64,000 nucleotides of DNA from Opisthocomus hoazin (Eukaryota; Chordata; Aves; Opisthocomiformes; Opisthocomidae): contig NC_134429.1 in NCBI RefSeq assembly GCF_030867145.1, positions 19,205,115 to 19,269,114 of the forward strand, in the 5' to 3' direction. Below the pieces are notes generated by a model that saw only the letters and a program-made list of their open reading frames with translations, ran no database searches and was not told the DNA's origin. The position numbers and the translations under genes are program-made. Numbering within the stretch: position 1 is the stretch's first letter; every line of letters starts with the position of its first letter. Below are positions 12,119 to 24,600 of the stretch, piece after piece.

Positions 12119-12553
12119 TGTGAGACCCCCCGAGGGGCCATCCCTGGGTGTGAGACCCCACGAGGGGCCATCCCTGGGCATGAGACGCTGTGAGGAGCCA
12201 TCCGTGGGCATGAGATCCCCCAAGGGGCCATCCCTGGGTGTGAGACCCCAAGAGGAGCCATCCCTCAGTGTGAGACCCCCCCAAGAGGCCATCCTTGGGT
12301 GTGAGACCCCGCAAGGGGCCATCTCTGGGCGTGAGACCCCCAGAGGAGCCATCCCTGGATGTGAGACCCCCCCAAGGGGCCATCCCTGGGTGTGAGACCC
12401 CGCAAGGGGCCATCCCTGGGCGTGAGACCCCGCAAGGAGCCCTCCCTCAGTGCGAGACCCCACGAGGGGCCATCCCTCAGCATGAGACCCTTGCAAGGAG
12501 CCCTCCCTCAGTGCGAGACCCCACGTGGGGCCATCCCTCGGCCTAAGACCCCC
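12119..12553. repeat. 30-bp minisatellite, about 14 copies
   Basis: The unit is about 30 bp, built from TGTGAGACCCC, then a variable CACGAGGGGCC-like centre, then ATCCCTGGG. Roughly 14 copies run head to tail with scattered substitutions and one- or two-base indels. It lies about 540 bp upstream of the SDR start. The long open frames through it on both strands are periodic translations of the repeat, not genes. Confidence 0.95.
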
Positions 12554-14206
12554 CAGGAACAGGCAGTGGTGAAACAGGTAGAAGAACGGAGAGAAGACAC
12601 GAGTTCTCACTCAGGGTGATGAAGCAGAACCCACATTTCCCGGACTCCCCAGGCTGCTCCCGCAGGCACAGCTCAAGCTGCCATTCCGGGCTGTGGGCAG
12701 CGTTGCTCTCCCACTCGCCCAGCGCTGGGGGTGACCTGGAAATGGCCACAGGCTCCCCACCTTTGCCCGTGTTACCCCCAGTGCTCGTGCCTGCTTTCCC
12801 AGATAAACAGCCCGTTATCGACCTGCACATGCTCAGGCACATAAATTGGTATCTGTAGGTCTAAAGGCTTTAATTACACCTGTTAGTGCTATATTGCTCT
12901 TTATTTCTTTTATTAAAAGATCAGTAAGCTTTTAAAACATTAACTTTGTCCGGATATAGGTCAAGAATTGCCTCTCCCCTTGTGCTTGGGAAACTAAAGC
13001 ACAAAGAGATGTGGTAACTTGTTCAAATTCTGTGGAAAAGCCCAAACCATCTGATGAGTCTGCCTCATTTCCCTGCTGTTGGTTTCTTTATTTCTAGAGA
13101 ATGGCAATAGGCTCCCAAGAAGGGGCAGGATCTGCATAGCTGAAAACGTCGAGTACTGCCCGACAGCTCAGGAGAAGGCAGCTTGATCTCCACGTTACGC
13201 TCCCCAGGGCGAGATGAAGACGACAAGACCCTCGCAGGCATTTCTCGTATCTCAGGCCCCAAAAAGTGCCGACTGCAGCAAAGCTGGCCAGGGACGTGGC
13301 TTCCTGATGAGCCTGCGGCGTTACCTTTGCGTCGAAAGCCACGATGCTGCTGCTTTCCCTGCGCAGGGAGCAGCCCCCAGCCTGCCCTCTTCCCTCAGCA
13401 CGCCGAGCCGAACGCTTCCGCAGGTTTTTAGCGTCAAGCAGGAAAGCGAGTCCAAGGTTTCGCCGATACAGAGCCTTGGCCCATCGCAAGAGTTTTAAAC
13501 ACAAAGTATGTTGCGTTTAAGTGCGTGTTCCGCTGCCCTTTTATGGCATCATCAACACACACAGCACTTGGCCAACGACCCGTGAGGACAATATCCAGCA
13601 TAAATTGCCCCTTTCTGTGACAGGTCTGAAAATACGTAAGAGAAGCGGCGAGCAGAGCTGGCTCCGCTTTGCTGCTGGGGAACAGAGGGGAAATGACTCC
13701 TCTCGAGGGCACCGAGTCGCAGGTCAGGGGACAACACCCGCTCATCGCGCTCCGCCGGACGATGACTCACGCCCAAAGGGAAACGGCCACCTTGGCTCTC
13801 AGGTGGTACCCGTACACAGCAGCTGGGAACCAGGGCCGCTGTCTCCATGCTGGGCTCAAACCAGTTGGGTCGCTGCGCGTGACTGGGGCTGCGGCGAGCG
13901 CCCACGAGCACGTTCTTTCCTTGCGACACGCGGGAGACGGAGCAGGTTGGCATGGACAGCTCTTGTGCACGCTGCTGCGTCTCACATCGCATCTCTCATG
14001 AGCCCAGAGTTCTTTCTTCCAAAGAAAGCTCCACCCCAGAAACCTCCATCTCGCAAGCACCAACACTCTCCTCTTCTCCACGAGGTTTCATCAATCACCG
14101 TCCTTCCCGTGGGCACTGGGTTAATTGCAGAGCAATTCTCTTCCTGTGTTACCAATGGCATTTGGTTGGGTTTGGAGAATTCTCACCCTGTCAGGCACAA
14201 GACCCA

Positions 14207-14396
14207 CTCTGAGGGTGACGGAGCCCTGGCCCAGGCTGCCCAGGGAGGCTGTGGAGTCTCCTTCTCTGGAGATATTCCAGACCCACCTGGACGCGGTGCT
14301 GTGCAGCCTGCTCTGGGTGACCCTGCTTGGGCAGGGGGTTGGACTGGGTGACCCACAGAGGTCCCTGCCAACCCCCACCAGTCTGTGATTCTGTGA
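14207..14396 (+). mobile_element. CR1 LINE 3' fragment
   Basis: It starts at TCTGAGGGTGACGGAGCC, runs through the shared CR1 core, and ends CCAACCCCCACCAGTCTGTG ATTCTGTGA. It is strongly 5' truncated and close in sequence to the copies at 18117, 34250, 35173 and 59301. Confidence 0.93.
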
Positions 14397-17300
14397 AGAC
14401 TGCTCAGCCGAGCTCTCCGTGCTCGTGATGTCTGCCCCGTGCCATCAGCGGGGACGGACCCGAGCGGGAGCCCTGCCGCAGCGCAGGACGCCTGTCACCG
14501 GGATCGATGGACACGGGAGACGCCCAGCAGGCGCTTCACACATCCACCATGTCACTTTTTACCTCCGTTTCGCTGCTGTTTGCCTTCAGTTCCGCCTCTC
14601 CTCTGGCAGGGAAGCACCTCTTCATCGAGCCCTTCGGAGGATGCTCCCGCCAGCAGCTTCCGTGCGGAGCAGCAGGACAAAGGGGATCAAATCCCACTGA
14701 AGCCAGGGGAAGTTCGGTCGCTGCCGGAGCGCAGCTCGGGCTCCCACACAGGCTGCTCGTCTCTCGTCTGGAATCCAGCGGCGTTCTCGAAGGGGAAGGA
14801 ACAGCCTGACCAGAGGAAGATGCTGGTCTCGGTAAGTGAAACGTGCACTGAAAATTGCTGCTGTCGTCTGGACACACAAGACACAGAGCTGGCCTGGACA
14901 GAATTCTGCATCAGGCTTTTCAAACACCCAAGGTTTTCCTAAAAAAAACCCAAACACCCCCAAAAAACCCCCAGCTCTTATTCTGGTTTTGTGAATGGGG
15001 AAACTGGGCCAGGGTGCAGCCTGAGGTCACCCAGAGAGCCGATGCCCCTGGGCGAGCAGGTCCCGTCCCACCAGCAAGGCATTATTCCCCAGTAAGCAGA
15101 GGCAGACACCCAAGCTACCAGGCACAGCAAGGCAGAGGACGGCATCGTCGCCCCGAGCTCCTCGCTGTGCTGGCGACGGCAGCCGGGGCCGGGTGCGAGG
15201 GTTCCTCTCCGCCAGCCGGAGCCGAATCGCACCCGAGGTGCTTCGGGCTGGCCCCAGCCCCGGCTTCTCGCCCCAGCTCCCTCCATCTCCTTCCCAGCTC
15301 TCACTGCTCCGTTCTCCAGGGCTTTTAACCCAGCTCTGCGTGCCTGAAGTGAGTTCCTCCAGCCCTGCTTTTGTCTCACTCTTGAAGTAAAGTCCGGATC
15401 TCAGCGCACTTCACCGCAGATGTTCAGCTCAGCCCGAGCCGAGGTGGATACACCAGAGGCAGAGTTGCTTTGCTCGGTAGTTTTTCACCCACATTTAAAG
15501 ACAATAAAAACAAGGGTTGCCTGGCAGCCCCTGGAGAGGAGTTACCTGGCAGGACAATGGAGAAAATGCTCCTTTTGTTTTGCGTGAAGCAATATTCTTA
15601 AATAATTGCTACTTGCAGTTTCTGTGTTTGGGGGAGCTCCAGTCGCTCAGCTCCTCTTTGGCCCAGGTCCATCTCTCTGCAAGACGTGCTGCAAGGGTTT
15701 TCTTTTTCCCCCCCCTCTGCAGGTCTCTGGTACTTTTCCCACCCAAGAACATATCAGAATATCAACATATTTATAGTGTTTGTGGAAGGATAAATCATTA
15801 TTAGAGCAGTAGTCTGTGGGCAAAACAAGCAAAATAAGGTTTAAACCAGACACTCCCTCTAACTAAATGGTTTTGAATCACCAATCCACAGCCCTCAGGT
15901 CAGCAGAAATCAGCCTGGGCAGCCTCTAGGAAGCGACACACGGAGAGGGCAGCCACCCTTCACAAACAGAGCTGCACAGAATACTCCAGAAACCAAAGCC
16001 ACCATCAGTTCCAGTACTGCAGAGCTGGCCATACCAGATCTCAAGCGGGCTTCAGAGGCAGCAGCAGACTCCAGGACTTCTGGCCAGACAACGAAGGCGG
16101 GCCGTTCCTGGCAGAAGATGAGCCTCTCTCCCTTTTCCCACCACGCTGATTTTCCAGAGGTGCAAAGGGCCCAACACCCAGCTCTGCGTGGATGCAGCCT
16201 CTGCACGGAAGCTTACAGTAAATCTCAATTAAAGCCTCCCTTCCAAATGCCTAGCAGGGAATTGAAACCTGCTTTTCTCTTCTGATCTCAAAAATTCCAA
16301 GCTTTGTTGTTCATTCAAACGATTCTTTGATCGTGTCAGCCACTGGCTTCCTATCTTTGGCTCGCCCAACACGGGGGGTCTTTCCCTCCTGGTCACCACC
16401 TGCCCCGCACACAATGAGCTAAGAGTTCCATATCTGAGGAGAGAATTCTTCAGGCTCTCACCTGAAAAAGGAAAGCTCTGTTGGCTGATCCTCTGCCAAT
16501 ACAGCAAATACAGATCCCACAGCCGTGACCTTCCACCTGCGCGTTGGATTTACGGCTGCGGAGCCCGCTGCTGAGGAGACATCAGCCAGGAAGCCCAGAG
16601 GATTTTCCCATGGAGGCAGGAGGACGAGGCTGCGCTGCCAGAGCACGGTGGTGGCTTGATCAGAGGAGAGAGACCTGTGGCCTGGCCAAGACTGCAGCAT
16701 CTTGTACGTCGGAGATTTCAGTAAGCACTGTCCCTTCAGTGCTTCTGGCCAGCGAGAACCTCGCTCCAAGCAGCAGGAATTACGTGTGGACACCAGAGAG
16801 ATCTCAGAGGAGTAGCCCGAGAGAGGTTCCGATGAGCGAGAGCCGTGTTGCAGTCTTCAGATCTTCAAAGAACAGAAGTCATAACTCACCTTTAGAGCTG
16901 AGACTTGTAGATGCACGCACACAAAGATGTGGTGGGTTTTTTTATTCACTTTAGGTAAACCCAAGCTCCTTGTCCTCTGTCTGCTCAGCCTGACACACAC
17001 AGATTTCTGGGTTTTGTGATCTTTATAACCACAAGAACTGGAATTTTTGCTGCGTTCTTACAATGAAAACTTAGATTCTCTCACAATTTCTTACCCAGTA
17101 GGGCTATAGGTTGTAAAGAAGTTCTGAATATTGGATGATCTGTGATACGGTCGCAAGCGCTGGTAGCTGGGGAGGGCTAAAGCAAAAAGATTGGTCTCGG
17201 TACGATGAACGCAGCGAGACCGCTACACGCAGGTTGCAGCCGGAGGAAGCTGTCAGGTCAGAGGTGGTTGGGTTTCCTGCCTAGAAGGACTTCGCCAGGC

Positions 17301-18116
17301 ATAACGCAGGCCTGCAGCACCTCCCCAGCCTCCCGAAACGTGCACTAGATCAGACGCTAACGGTATCTAGAAAAGAGCAGATGATCCTTCAGCAAGTGGC
17401 GAAGTGATGTCTGAGCAGGGTCACACATCGTTTATCCTACATTCAGCTCCTCTTACTAGGAAAAGAAGCAGAAATTAAAGAACCAAAAGGTTCAGAAAGC
17501 AAGCTCTTCACCGAAGAACTCAAGCTCCCCAAGAGCCCATGCGCAGGACCGCCTGCCCGGCTGACGGAAGGGCCATCTCCTAAGCCTCAGTTAGGGTGCA
17601 GGCTGTCTCGCCGTATCATTTCACGTGTGCCAGCACAGCTCTGCCAGACACCAGCAGTTTCCAACTGCTACCCCATCAGGTGACCCCGAGGTGAAGGATA
17701 TTTTTCTAATATGACAAAAAGCAGCCCTGTTCCTTTCAGCTCTGTAGAAAACATTAGGAACAGCAACCGACACTTAGTCAGATATCAAGAGACAAAAGGT
17801 AGGGCTGCAAGAGGGCACCAAGCGTATGCGAGGAACAAAGCAGTGACTCAGCACAGCATTTCTTCACATTTTCTCCAGACTGGGCTGATTTCTTTTCCCC
17901 AGGCTCTCTTGCAGCTTTGTGCCCAATCACATCCCCTCGACGCCTTCCGCAGGAACCGTGCTGACAAACAATTAAGTGAGCAAATGCAAACTGGTGCCAA
18001 GAAAAGAGAAGAAACTGATCTGTTGGCCCCGTTAACGGGACTTCTGGCTTGTCTGCTGTCGGTTCTTCCTTCCCCGAGCTGTCTCGGCAGCTCCCTGGGG
18101 CTGGCTCTGTTCCCTC

Positions 18117-18322
18117 TGAACCCGAGGAAGAACTTCTTCCCTCTGAGGGTGACGGAGCCCTGGCCCAGGCTGCCCAGGGAGGCTGTGGAGTCTCCTTCTC
18201 TGGAGATATTCCAGCCCCGCCTGGCCGCGGTGCTGTGCAGCCTGCTCTGGGTGACCCTGCTTGGGCAGGGGGTTGGGCTGGGGGACCCACAGAGGTCCCT
18301 TCCAACCCTGACCATTCTGTGG
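18117..18322 (+). mobile_element. CR1 LINE 3' fragment
   Basis: It opens with CTGAACCCGAGGAAGAACTT, continues through the shared core, and ends near ACCATTCTGTGG. The terminal octamer repeats are nearly absent. It is 5' truncated. Confidence 0.92.
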
Positions 18323-18876
18323 CTCGCTCCAGAGCCATCACAGCTGTTCGTCCACTTCCAGACCCCCGCACACCCCACGAACTGACCCGTCGCCCGTTTC
18401 TCTTATCCCCGCGCCAAGGGGTGAGCGTCTCGCGACCCACAGCTCTGTGATCCCCCCCGAGAGCAGCCACAGCCGTTACCTGTGCCGCCCGTGCGTCGTC
18501 GTACGGGTGAAGAGGACCAGAGCCATCGCCGCCGGTGAAATTCAGCTGGTGTCTGCGGCGCACGGCAACTGTTGGGTACACACACAGAAATTAAAGACAA
18601 GCCCCTGGCATAGATCTATTGTAAAAAAACCCAAATCTGCCGTTTCTAGCGCTGCTTGGGTTGGCCAAATGATAGGAGGGGTGTAGAGTTTGGAGGAGGT
18701 TACCAGCACCTGCCATGGCCATCTATGGACTGCGACAGACACGACGGTTCTTCGCCCTCCGCACTGTGAACGCTGAAGAGCTGCTTTCTTCTGAATTCCC
18801 CCAGACTTACCAAATCCATGCGGTAACACTTTCACCTGGAGCTTCCTGAGCAAAGGAAAGCCCCAGACCTGCCGCC

Positions 18877-19068
18877 CTTCCCTCTGAGGGTGACGGAGCC
18901 CTGGCCCAGGCTGCCCAGGGAGGTTGTGGAGTCTCCTTCTCTGGAGATATTCAAGACCCACCTGGACAAGGTCCTGTGCAGCCTGCTCTGGGTGACCCTG
19001 CTTCGGCAGGAGCGTTGGACTAGATGACCCACAGAGGTCCCTTCCAACCCCTACTATTCTGTGATTCC
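18877..19068 (+). mobile_element. CR1 LINE 3' fragment
   Basis: The same core appears with more differences (GATATTCAAGACCCACCTGG, TTGGACTAGATGACC), ending CTATTCTGTGATTCC. It is only about 550 bp from the copy at 18117 and in the same orientation. Confidence 0.92.
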
Positions 19069-19916
19069 AGAAAGCCATTACCATTTCTTCAGCACTGTAC
19101 ACAGGCACAGCAGTTTGTCAGAACACAGATGCTGGTTTTTCTGCCAAGTCACGCTGCGTTCGGGTAGCAAAGCGTCCACAGCCTGGCTCTTACCTTCATC
19201 CATGCCACCTGCGCGGGAGGAAGGTCGCGTCTGCAGCTAGCAGAACTGAGACTGAACCAAGGCAATTCCTCCCGAAGCCTTCCTGGAGGAGGCGGCCGCT
19301 GCCAAGCCTGCCTCCCCCTCTGCTGCGTGCCTCGGGAACCGGGCAGGAGGCAACTCCAGAAACGTCTGGGGCAGAACGATTAAACAGGGAAACACTGACT
19401 ACCTTTTAGAACTGGAATTAGTAAAGAGATTTGAGGCTGACCCGCTCCAAGTAATATCCAGGCAGTAAGAATGAGACGGATGTAAAACAGGACCTCCCTA
19501 GAGAGCGCTGTTACTTCAGGTTGTTCATGCTTGAACAGATTAATTTTTGTGTCGTTATGTCTGAGCTACGTTAATACTTTGACCTCTACTCTGTTATTTA
19601 GCATACCAAGTATGAAATCATCAGTTTCCATCTGTGTGCAGAGGCCAACCCGAGGCAGACAGGTCGCCGACTCAGGAACAGATTAACACGCTCCACAGCA
19701 GCGCTCTGCTGAAGCCCCCAGCAGCTCTGCCCGTGTCTGCTGCCTGTCTCCATCAGTTGTCTTCTCTCAGCTGAGATTTAATCAGAACTGGGGTAAACAA
19801 CTACAAACCAGCTACTGCTACTGCAAGGTGACCAAGAAATAGCTAGCCTTCCCCCTGCAGAGGAAACGGGCACCCACTGACGCTACCCAGTACCACTTCT
19901 TTTAGAACAAGTAACT

Positions 19917-19988
19917 TGGGGTTGGACTAGATGACCCCAGAGGTCCCTTCCACCCCCTACCATTCTGTGTGATTCTGAGATTCTGTGA
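19917..19988 (+). mobile_element. CR1 LINE 3' tip, very short
   Basis: Only the last 70 bases remain: GGGTTGGACTAGATGACCCC, GGTCCCTTCCACCCC, and degenerate ATTCTGTG octamers at the end. It represents an extreme 5' truncation. Confidence 0.85.
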
Positions 19989-20560
19989 ACTCTGCTGTGT
20001 AAAGCACCAATTCCTGTTAGGGAACAGCGTGTCAGAGGGTCCTGCCAAGGTCAGAAGCATCCTTTAGCTCAGACACTCAAGTTCACAAATACATCCACTG
20101 CCAATTACACAGAATAACCCAACCCAGGCTCCAGCTCAGGAAACTGGCAGACTAGAGGTTGGCTAAAGGCAGGCTGACAGCAAATCCTTCCACCTGCCTT
20201 GCCTCCATGTTAATAAAAACTAAGAAAACTGCCAAGAGATTGGTTTGGATTTAGAAGTGTTAGAAGAGTCACTGTCGCACTAAGGCACCTACAAGATGGA
20301 CCACAAAAAAAAACCTCCCACCTCTTTGCTTCCCCAGAGCGGAGAGAGGAAGCTGAACGAGCAGGCAGCGGTTCTAGTAAGCGCTACTCGGGGAGTGTGC
20401 GAGGCCCCAAGAGCAGCACCCCACTTCAGACAGCGCACGGGCCTGCTCCGGGATGAGCCCGGCGTGACACCCACCATGCTGACACTCAGGGCTGACAACT
20501 TCGGCTACTCTTAATCTACTACCGTCTGACAACCTCTTCATTCAGCACATTTCTTTCCTT

Positions 20561-21624
20561 ATGAGTAGGCACAGTGGTGTAGCTCATAAGAAACTACTGT
20601 CAAGTAAATGTAATAGAAAAATCAAATACTTTAATGAAATTAGGGAGCATGAGAGTAACAGCTCAGATATACCACTAGAACTGATACTACTGGGCTGTGG
20701 GGGTTTTGCCTTTTTTTTTTTTTTTTTTAAATGCTCTGTTCTTCAACAAGCATGCAGGTTGACAAACTACTAATTCTTCAGAGTGTCAAAGATCCTGAGT
20801 AAAGAATTTCAAACCACTTAAAATGAATATATAGGAAATGTCTTATGAGCTGGTGGCCTGCCACACAGCATTGCACAGATAAAAATATACTACTCTCAAT
20901 ACACAGAGCTAAATACTTTCACATTTATCAGAATTTTCTACACAAGTCTTTCGATAGAATTCAAGTTTTCAATTTTCTGTATATATCTTCCACCTGTATT
21001 AAACAAATGCTTATTTACATTGTGGATAAAGTGTAAAGGCTAGTAAGGCCATATTCCCATACTGTACTGTAACACTGCAAAATATATATACACATATATA
21101 ACCTAATATAGGCAACAGTTCTAAAAAAGTCACCTTACATCTGTACAACATAATTGAGTCAGTATGAAAAGACAGCTTTGTTAGCACCAAGCCACTCCAA
21201 TGGTTTTTAGGAACTGCCTTGAGCCTTCTAGCTCCACAGGGAAGGACTGTTCAGCACAGTACTCCAACCACCGAGCAAGGGAGGCCCCGCTCGCAGAACT
21301 GGGAGTCCCAAGCAACACTCCACCGCACCACGGTACGGAACTACTACAGAGAGGGCGTAGGAGCATCCAGAGACAAGTTCTGCAGTGATTTTACGTGACA
21401 CCCCAGCAGAACAGTCACCAAGACAGACATTTATCAGATTAAGTCTCTTGCATAATCCTGTCCCGTCAGAATCTTTCCTTTGGATTCATGATAGTAAGTA
21501 CAGAATTGCCAGCGGAATGGACATTACTCAAGCTAGGTGGTTTACAAGCCAGGTTACCCCCTACTGCAAAAACAGGGAAGAGCTCCACTGCTTAAATTCC
21601 AAAAGAAAGAACTTTTTGCTTTAT
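20561..21624 (-). other. CCNL2: Probable CCNL2 3' UTR and downstream flank
   Basis: This AT-rich stretch follows the CCNL2 stop codon. A distal ATTAAA lies near 20629-20634 (minus strand), and there is an 18-base T run on the plus strand at 20711-20728. The base composition matches the gene's AT-rich introns and differs from the GC-rich DNA on the left. No coding exon is seen. How far the UTR really extends is unknown. Confidence 0.45.
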
Positions 21625-21625
21625 T
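21620..21625 (-). promoter_or_regulatory. AATAAA overlapping the CCNL2 stop codon
   Basis: The stop TGA runs directly into a canonical hexamer: CGATGAATAAAGC. If used, the 3' UTR would be only about 20 bases. A longer UTR with a distal signal is also possible. Confidence 0.5.
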
Positions 21626-24600
21626 CATCGCCTATGCCTACTGTGGCCAGGATGGTCTCGGTCATAGCGATGACTTGCTCGCTCGTAGGAGCGTGAACGC
21701 TCATGCCTGTGATTTCTGTAGTAGTGACTCTTCTTCTTGTACTTCCCTGAATGGTCAGAGCGCTCCCGGGATCGGCTCCTGGAACGTGACGAACTCCTGC
21801 TGCGCGATTTCCGTGGTTTGTGTGTCGAGTATTTGTAGTCTTTTGATTTCTTGTAGCTTCTCACCTTGGAACCTTTGTAGCTAGAACTGTGGTTGAACTG
21901 TCTCGGAGGAGAGTCACTGCGGCTCCTAGAACGGCTGTGGGATTTGGAACCGCTTGATGTGGAGTAACTTTCACTTTTCCTACGGAAAGAGAACAGGAGA
22001 GAAAATGCTTTAGCTACTCCAGTACAGTTCTGTAAAAACATAACAGGCTGTAGCCACAACCACCTTCAAATAGAAAAAAAGCAAGACAACAAAAACTGCT
22101 GCTTGGGGGCCTGGTCACCACTAAACAGGCCGACATTTGGAGACGTCCCCATATGCTCACACTCGCCTTCCAACCCATCTGGCACAGGTAGGACAAGGTC
22201 AGACACTGCAACTCCCTCCACCTGCGTGTCAAGACAGCGCAACTCTCCGCCGTAACGTTTCTGGAGCTTTAGCTAGCAGCACGTACTGCTGTGTTCCTTC
22301 ACAACCTCTCCTGCTGAGAAACTACCAAAGCTCGCTCTGTGGAAGTTTAGTCTGGGAGCTTCCCGCAGCGCGCTCTTCTTTTACAATAGTACGTACCTGT
22401 GCTTGGGGGATGGGGACCTGGATGGAGATCTTGAGTAACTTTGATCTCTACTTCCACTTCGACTTCTGCTTTCTCTTCCTTTCTGAACACTGCAAGAGAC
22501 AACAAGCAGTAAGTTATTTTGCTTAAAGTAATAATGGGAAAAAATAAGCTTCTCCATCATGAAAGCCTTACCCGTTTACTGGGCTATTTGAACTCGTTCT
22601 TTTTGCTCCCTCCATTTTCCTTTTAGCATTTTTCATTGCCTGAACAGGTAGTGGTGAAGGTTTATTTCCTTTAACCTCTTTTGGAGACTCTAGAGAAACA
22701 AAGCCTTTGTTACCTTATTTTGAAAGTATCGGTAGGGACTGGAAGGACTTGAAGCCTCCCCTCAACTCGTTTCATCATCTTTGTCATCACCAGTACCGTA
22801 CACACGCAGCACGTACGCGCACCATGCCTGTACACAACTACCCGCAGGAAGCGCATCTGAACAAGTTCACAGAGGCAGAAGTTAATTGGAAACATTTCTG
22901 CCAAAATATTGAAGTAACACCAGGGAGTTAACTGCAACAGTAACACACTGCTTTCAAAGCCATTTGAAGGCAGAACAGCAGCTTCCTTTTCTTGCTAATT
23001 ATTCAGCGCCTTTTTAACGGCCAACCGAGGAGAAAGACGGTAAAGGTCATCTTCCAGGCAAGCCATGCACTACACCAGAAACTTCAGACAAAGTACACAG
23101 GAAAACTTTCCCCAGCCATCATCCAAAAATACTTCTCCTGTCAGAGGTCCTAATCATACCTATGCTTTATTATTTCTTTAGCGTAACGTGTCAGTTGCAA
23201 GCATCTGTTTATTGCCAAAACCACATAAAAGCGAGTCCCTGTACTACATAACCTAGCTTTAGACTAATTTGATTTTAGCCTTTGTATGTTTGAAGAAATT
23301 ACAAAGTTACAATGCTACTCAAATTCTGCCATTTGAATAGTTGCTAGAAGACAGCTTAAAAGAGGAAAAACAAAAACCAAGCCACTCTGTATATGCATCC
23401 CCAAAGGATAAATATACATTTAATACGAGAAAAAGTTATTAAAAACAAGTTATCCACTACTGACCATTTTTTGGTACGGGGGAAAATCCTGATGTGTTAT
23501 CCAAACTTGGGGCTCCCTCGGGTACTAGCCCTTTAGCTTGTGCTTTTGCCTCTTCAATAGCTAATTTCTTCTTCTCTACTTTACTTTCCAGATCAGACAA
23601 ATCAACCTGCGAACACAGAAGCACCGCTTATGACAAAACTTAGTAAGCTAGACTTCCTGCTTACTCACAGGGGAGAGGAAAAGTCTGAAGGGACCCAGAC
23701 ATTGTCACTACTGTCCTGTTCCACTTAACATACCAGGCTTGCAGCTAGTTTCAAATGAGCTAAGGTTTACCAACTCCTGATCTAAGCGACAGCCTTTCAT
23801 AAAGGCTCACAATAAGAAAAAAAAAGCAAACCTTTTTCCGAGTATAGAGTTGCAAAATTTTTAAGCAGATTTCTTGAATCTCTTCCTCTGTTGCTCCAAA
23901 GAGTAAAAACCAGTGTGGACGATTAGGAAGGGGAATCTGCAAGGGAGGGAAAGACATGCTCGGTTTTCTGCTTCTACTAAAAGACATAAATCTGAAATGA
24001 ATGGAAGTGTGCGCTCACCTCCAGTGTCCTAGCTGCGAGGTAAATACACGCACAGGCAATGCTTTCTGGCTGGAATCTTACAAAGACATCTGTTCTCAGG
24101 CTATCATTCATGTAATTCCTGAAAGACAGGATATCAGCAGAGTTGCATGGCACTGCAAAGTTGTTTGATGTTTTTCGGTTTTTGTTTTGTTTTTACTTCT
24201 ACAAGGACTATTGCTTTCTGCTTTCAGTTACTAGACTTTACTCCTGTAAATTTAAAGAAAAGCTGAATGATTTTACTAACAAGTAAATAAATAATCCCTC
24301 AAGGGGAGGGATGTGTGACAAATTAAGTTTGACTGACTGGCTGGCTGCTGAAAATTCAGCTGTGAAAAGAGAACCAATTTTAACCTCACTTTTCCCTCTG
24401 GATCTCTACTGGCCTGCTCTCATGCAATAGACGAGCTATTTTCAAGGCAACATACAATATAACCTGGAGTACTCAGTTACAGACTTTTAGGTTCACATGT
24501 TTCTCTGCAATAGGGCTGAACCCAGATGGTTTGCTGAGAGCTGCAGCTCCTGTAGTAGTTATCCCACGAAAATGCAGTCCGCTTCAGCACGCGTCAACTT

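Larger units (their letters stand above)
12554..20560. other. Intergenic region between the SDR gene and CCNL2
   Basis: I find no exon with recognisable family similarity here. It contains four CR1 pieces (listed separately) and ordinary unique sequence. Open frames of 100-280 codons lack motifs or run through CR1 cores. I did not recognise AURKAIP1, which follows CCNL2 in human. Confidence 0.6.

Noticed and set aside
11577-12610. Open frames of 177-385 codons over the decamer array and 30-bp minisatellite
   Set aside because: They are periodic translations of tandem repeats (for example DGPLRGLTPR), with no domain; only the exon 1 part at 11436-11576 is a real coding frame.
15910-16206. Minus-strand frame with a short hydrophobic stretch (VLELMVALVSGVFCAALF)
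   Set aside because: A single hydrophobic segment without recognisable family, promoter or poly(A) context; insufficient to call a membrane protein gene.
16458-16954. Overlapping open frames of 111 and 136 codons on opposite strands
   Set aside because: I compared them with AURKAIP1 because of the expected synteny and saw no match to its basic C-terminal signature.
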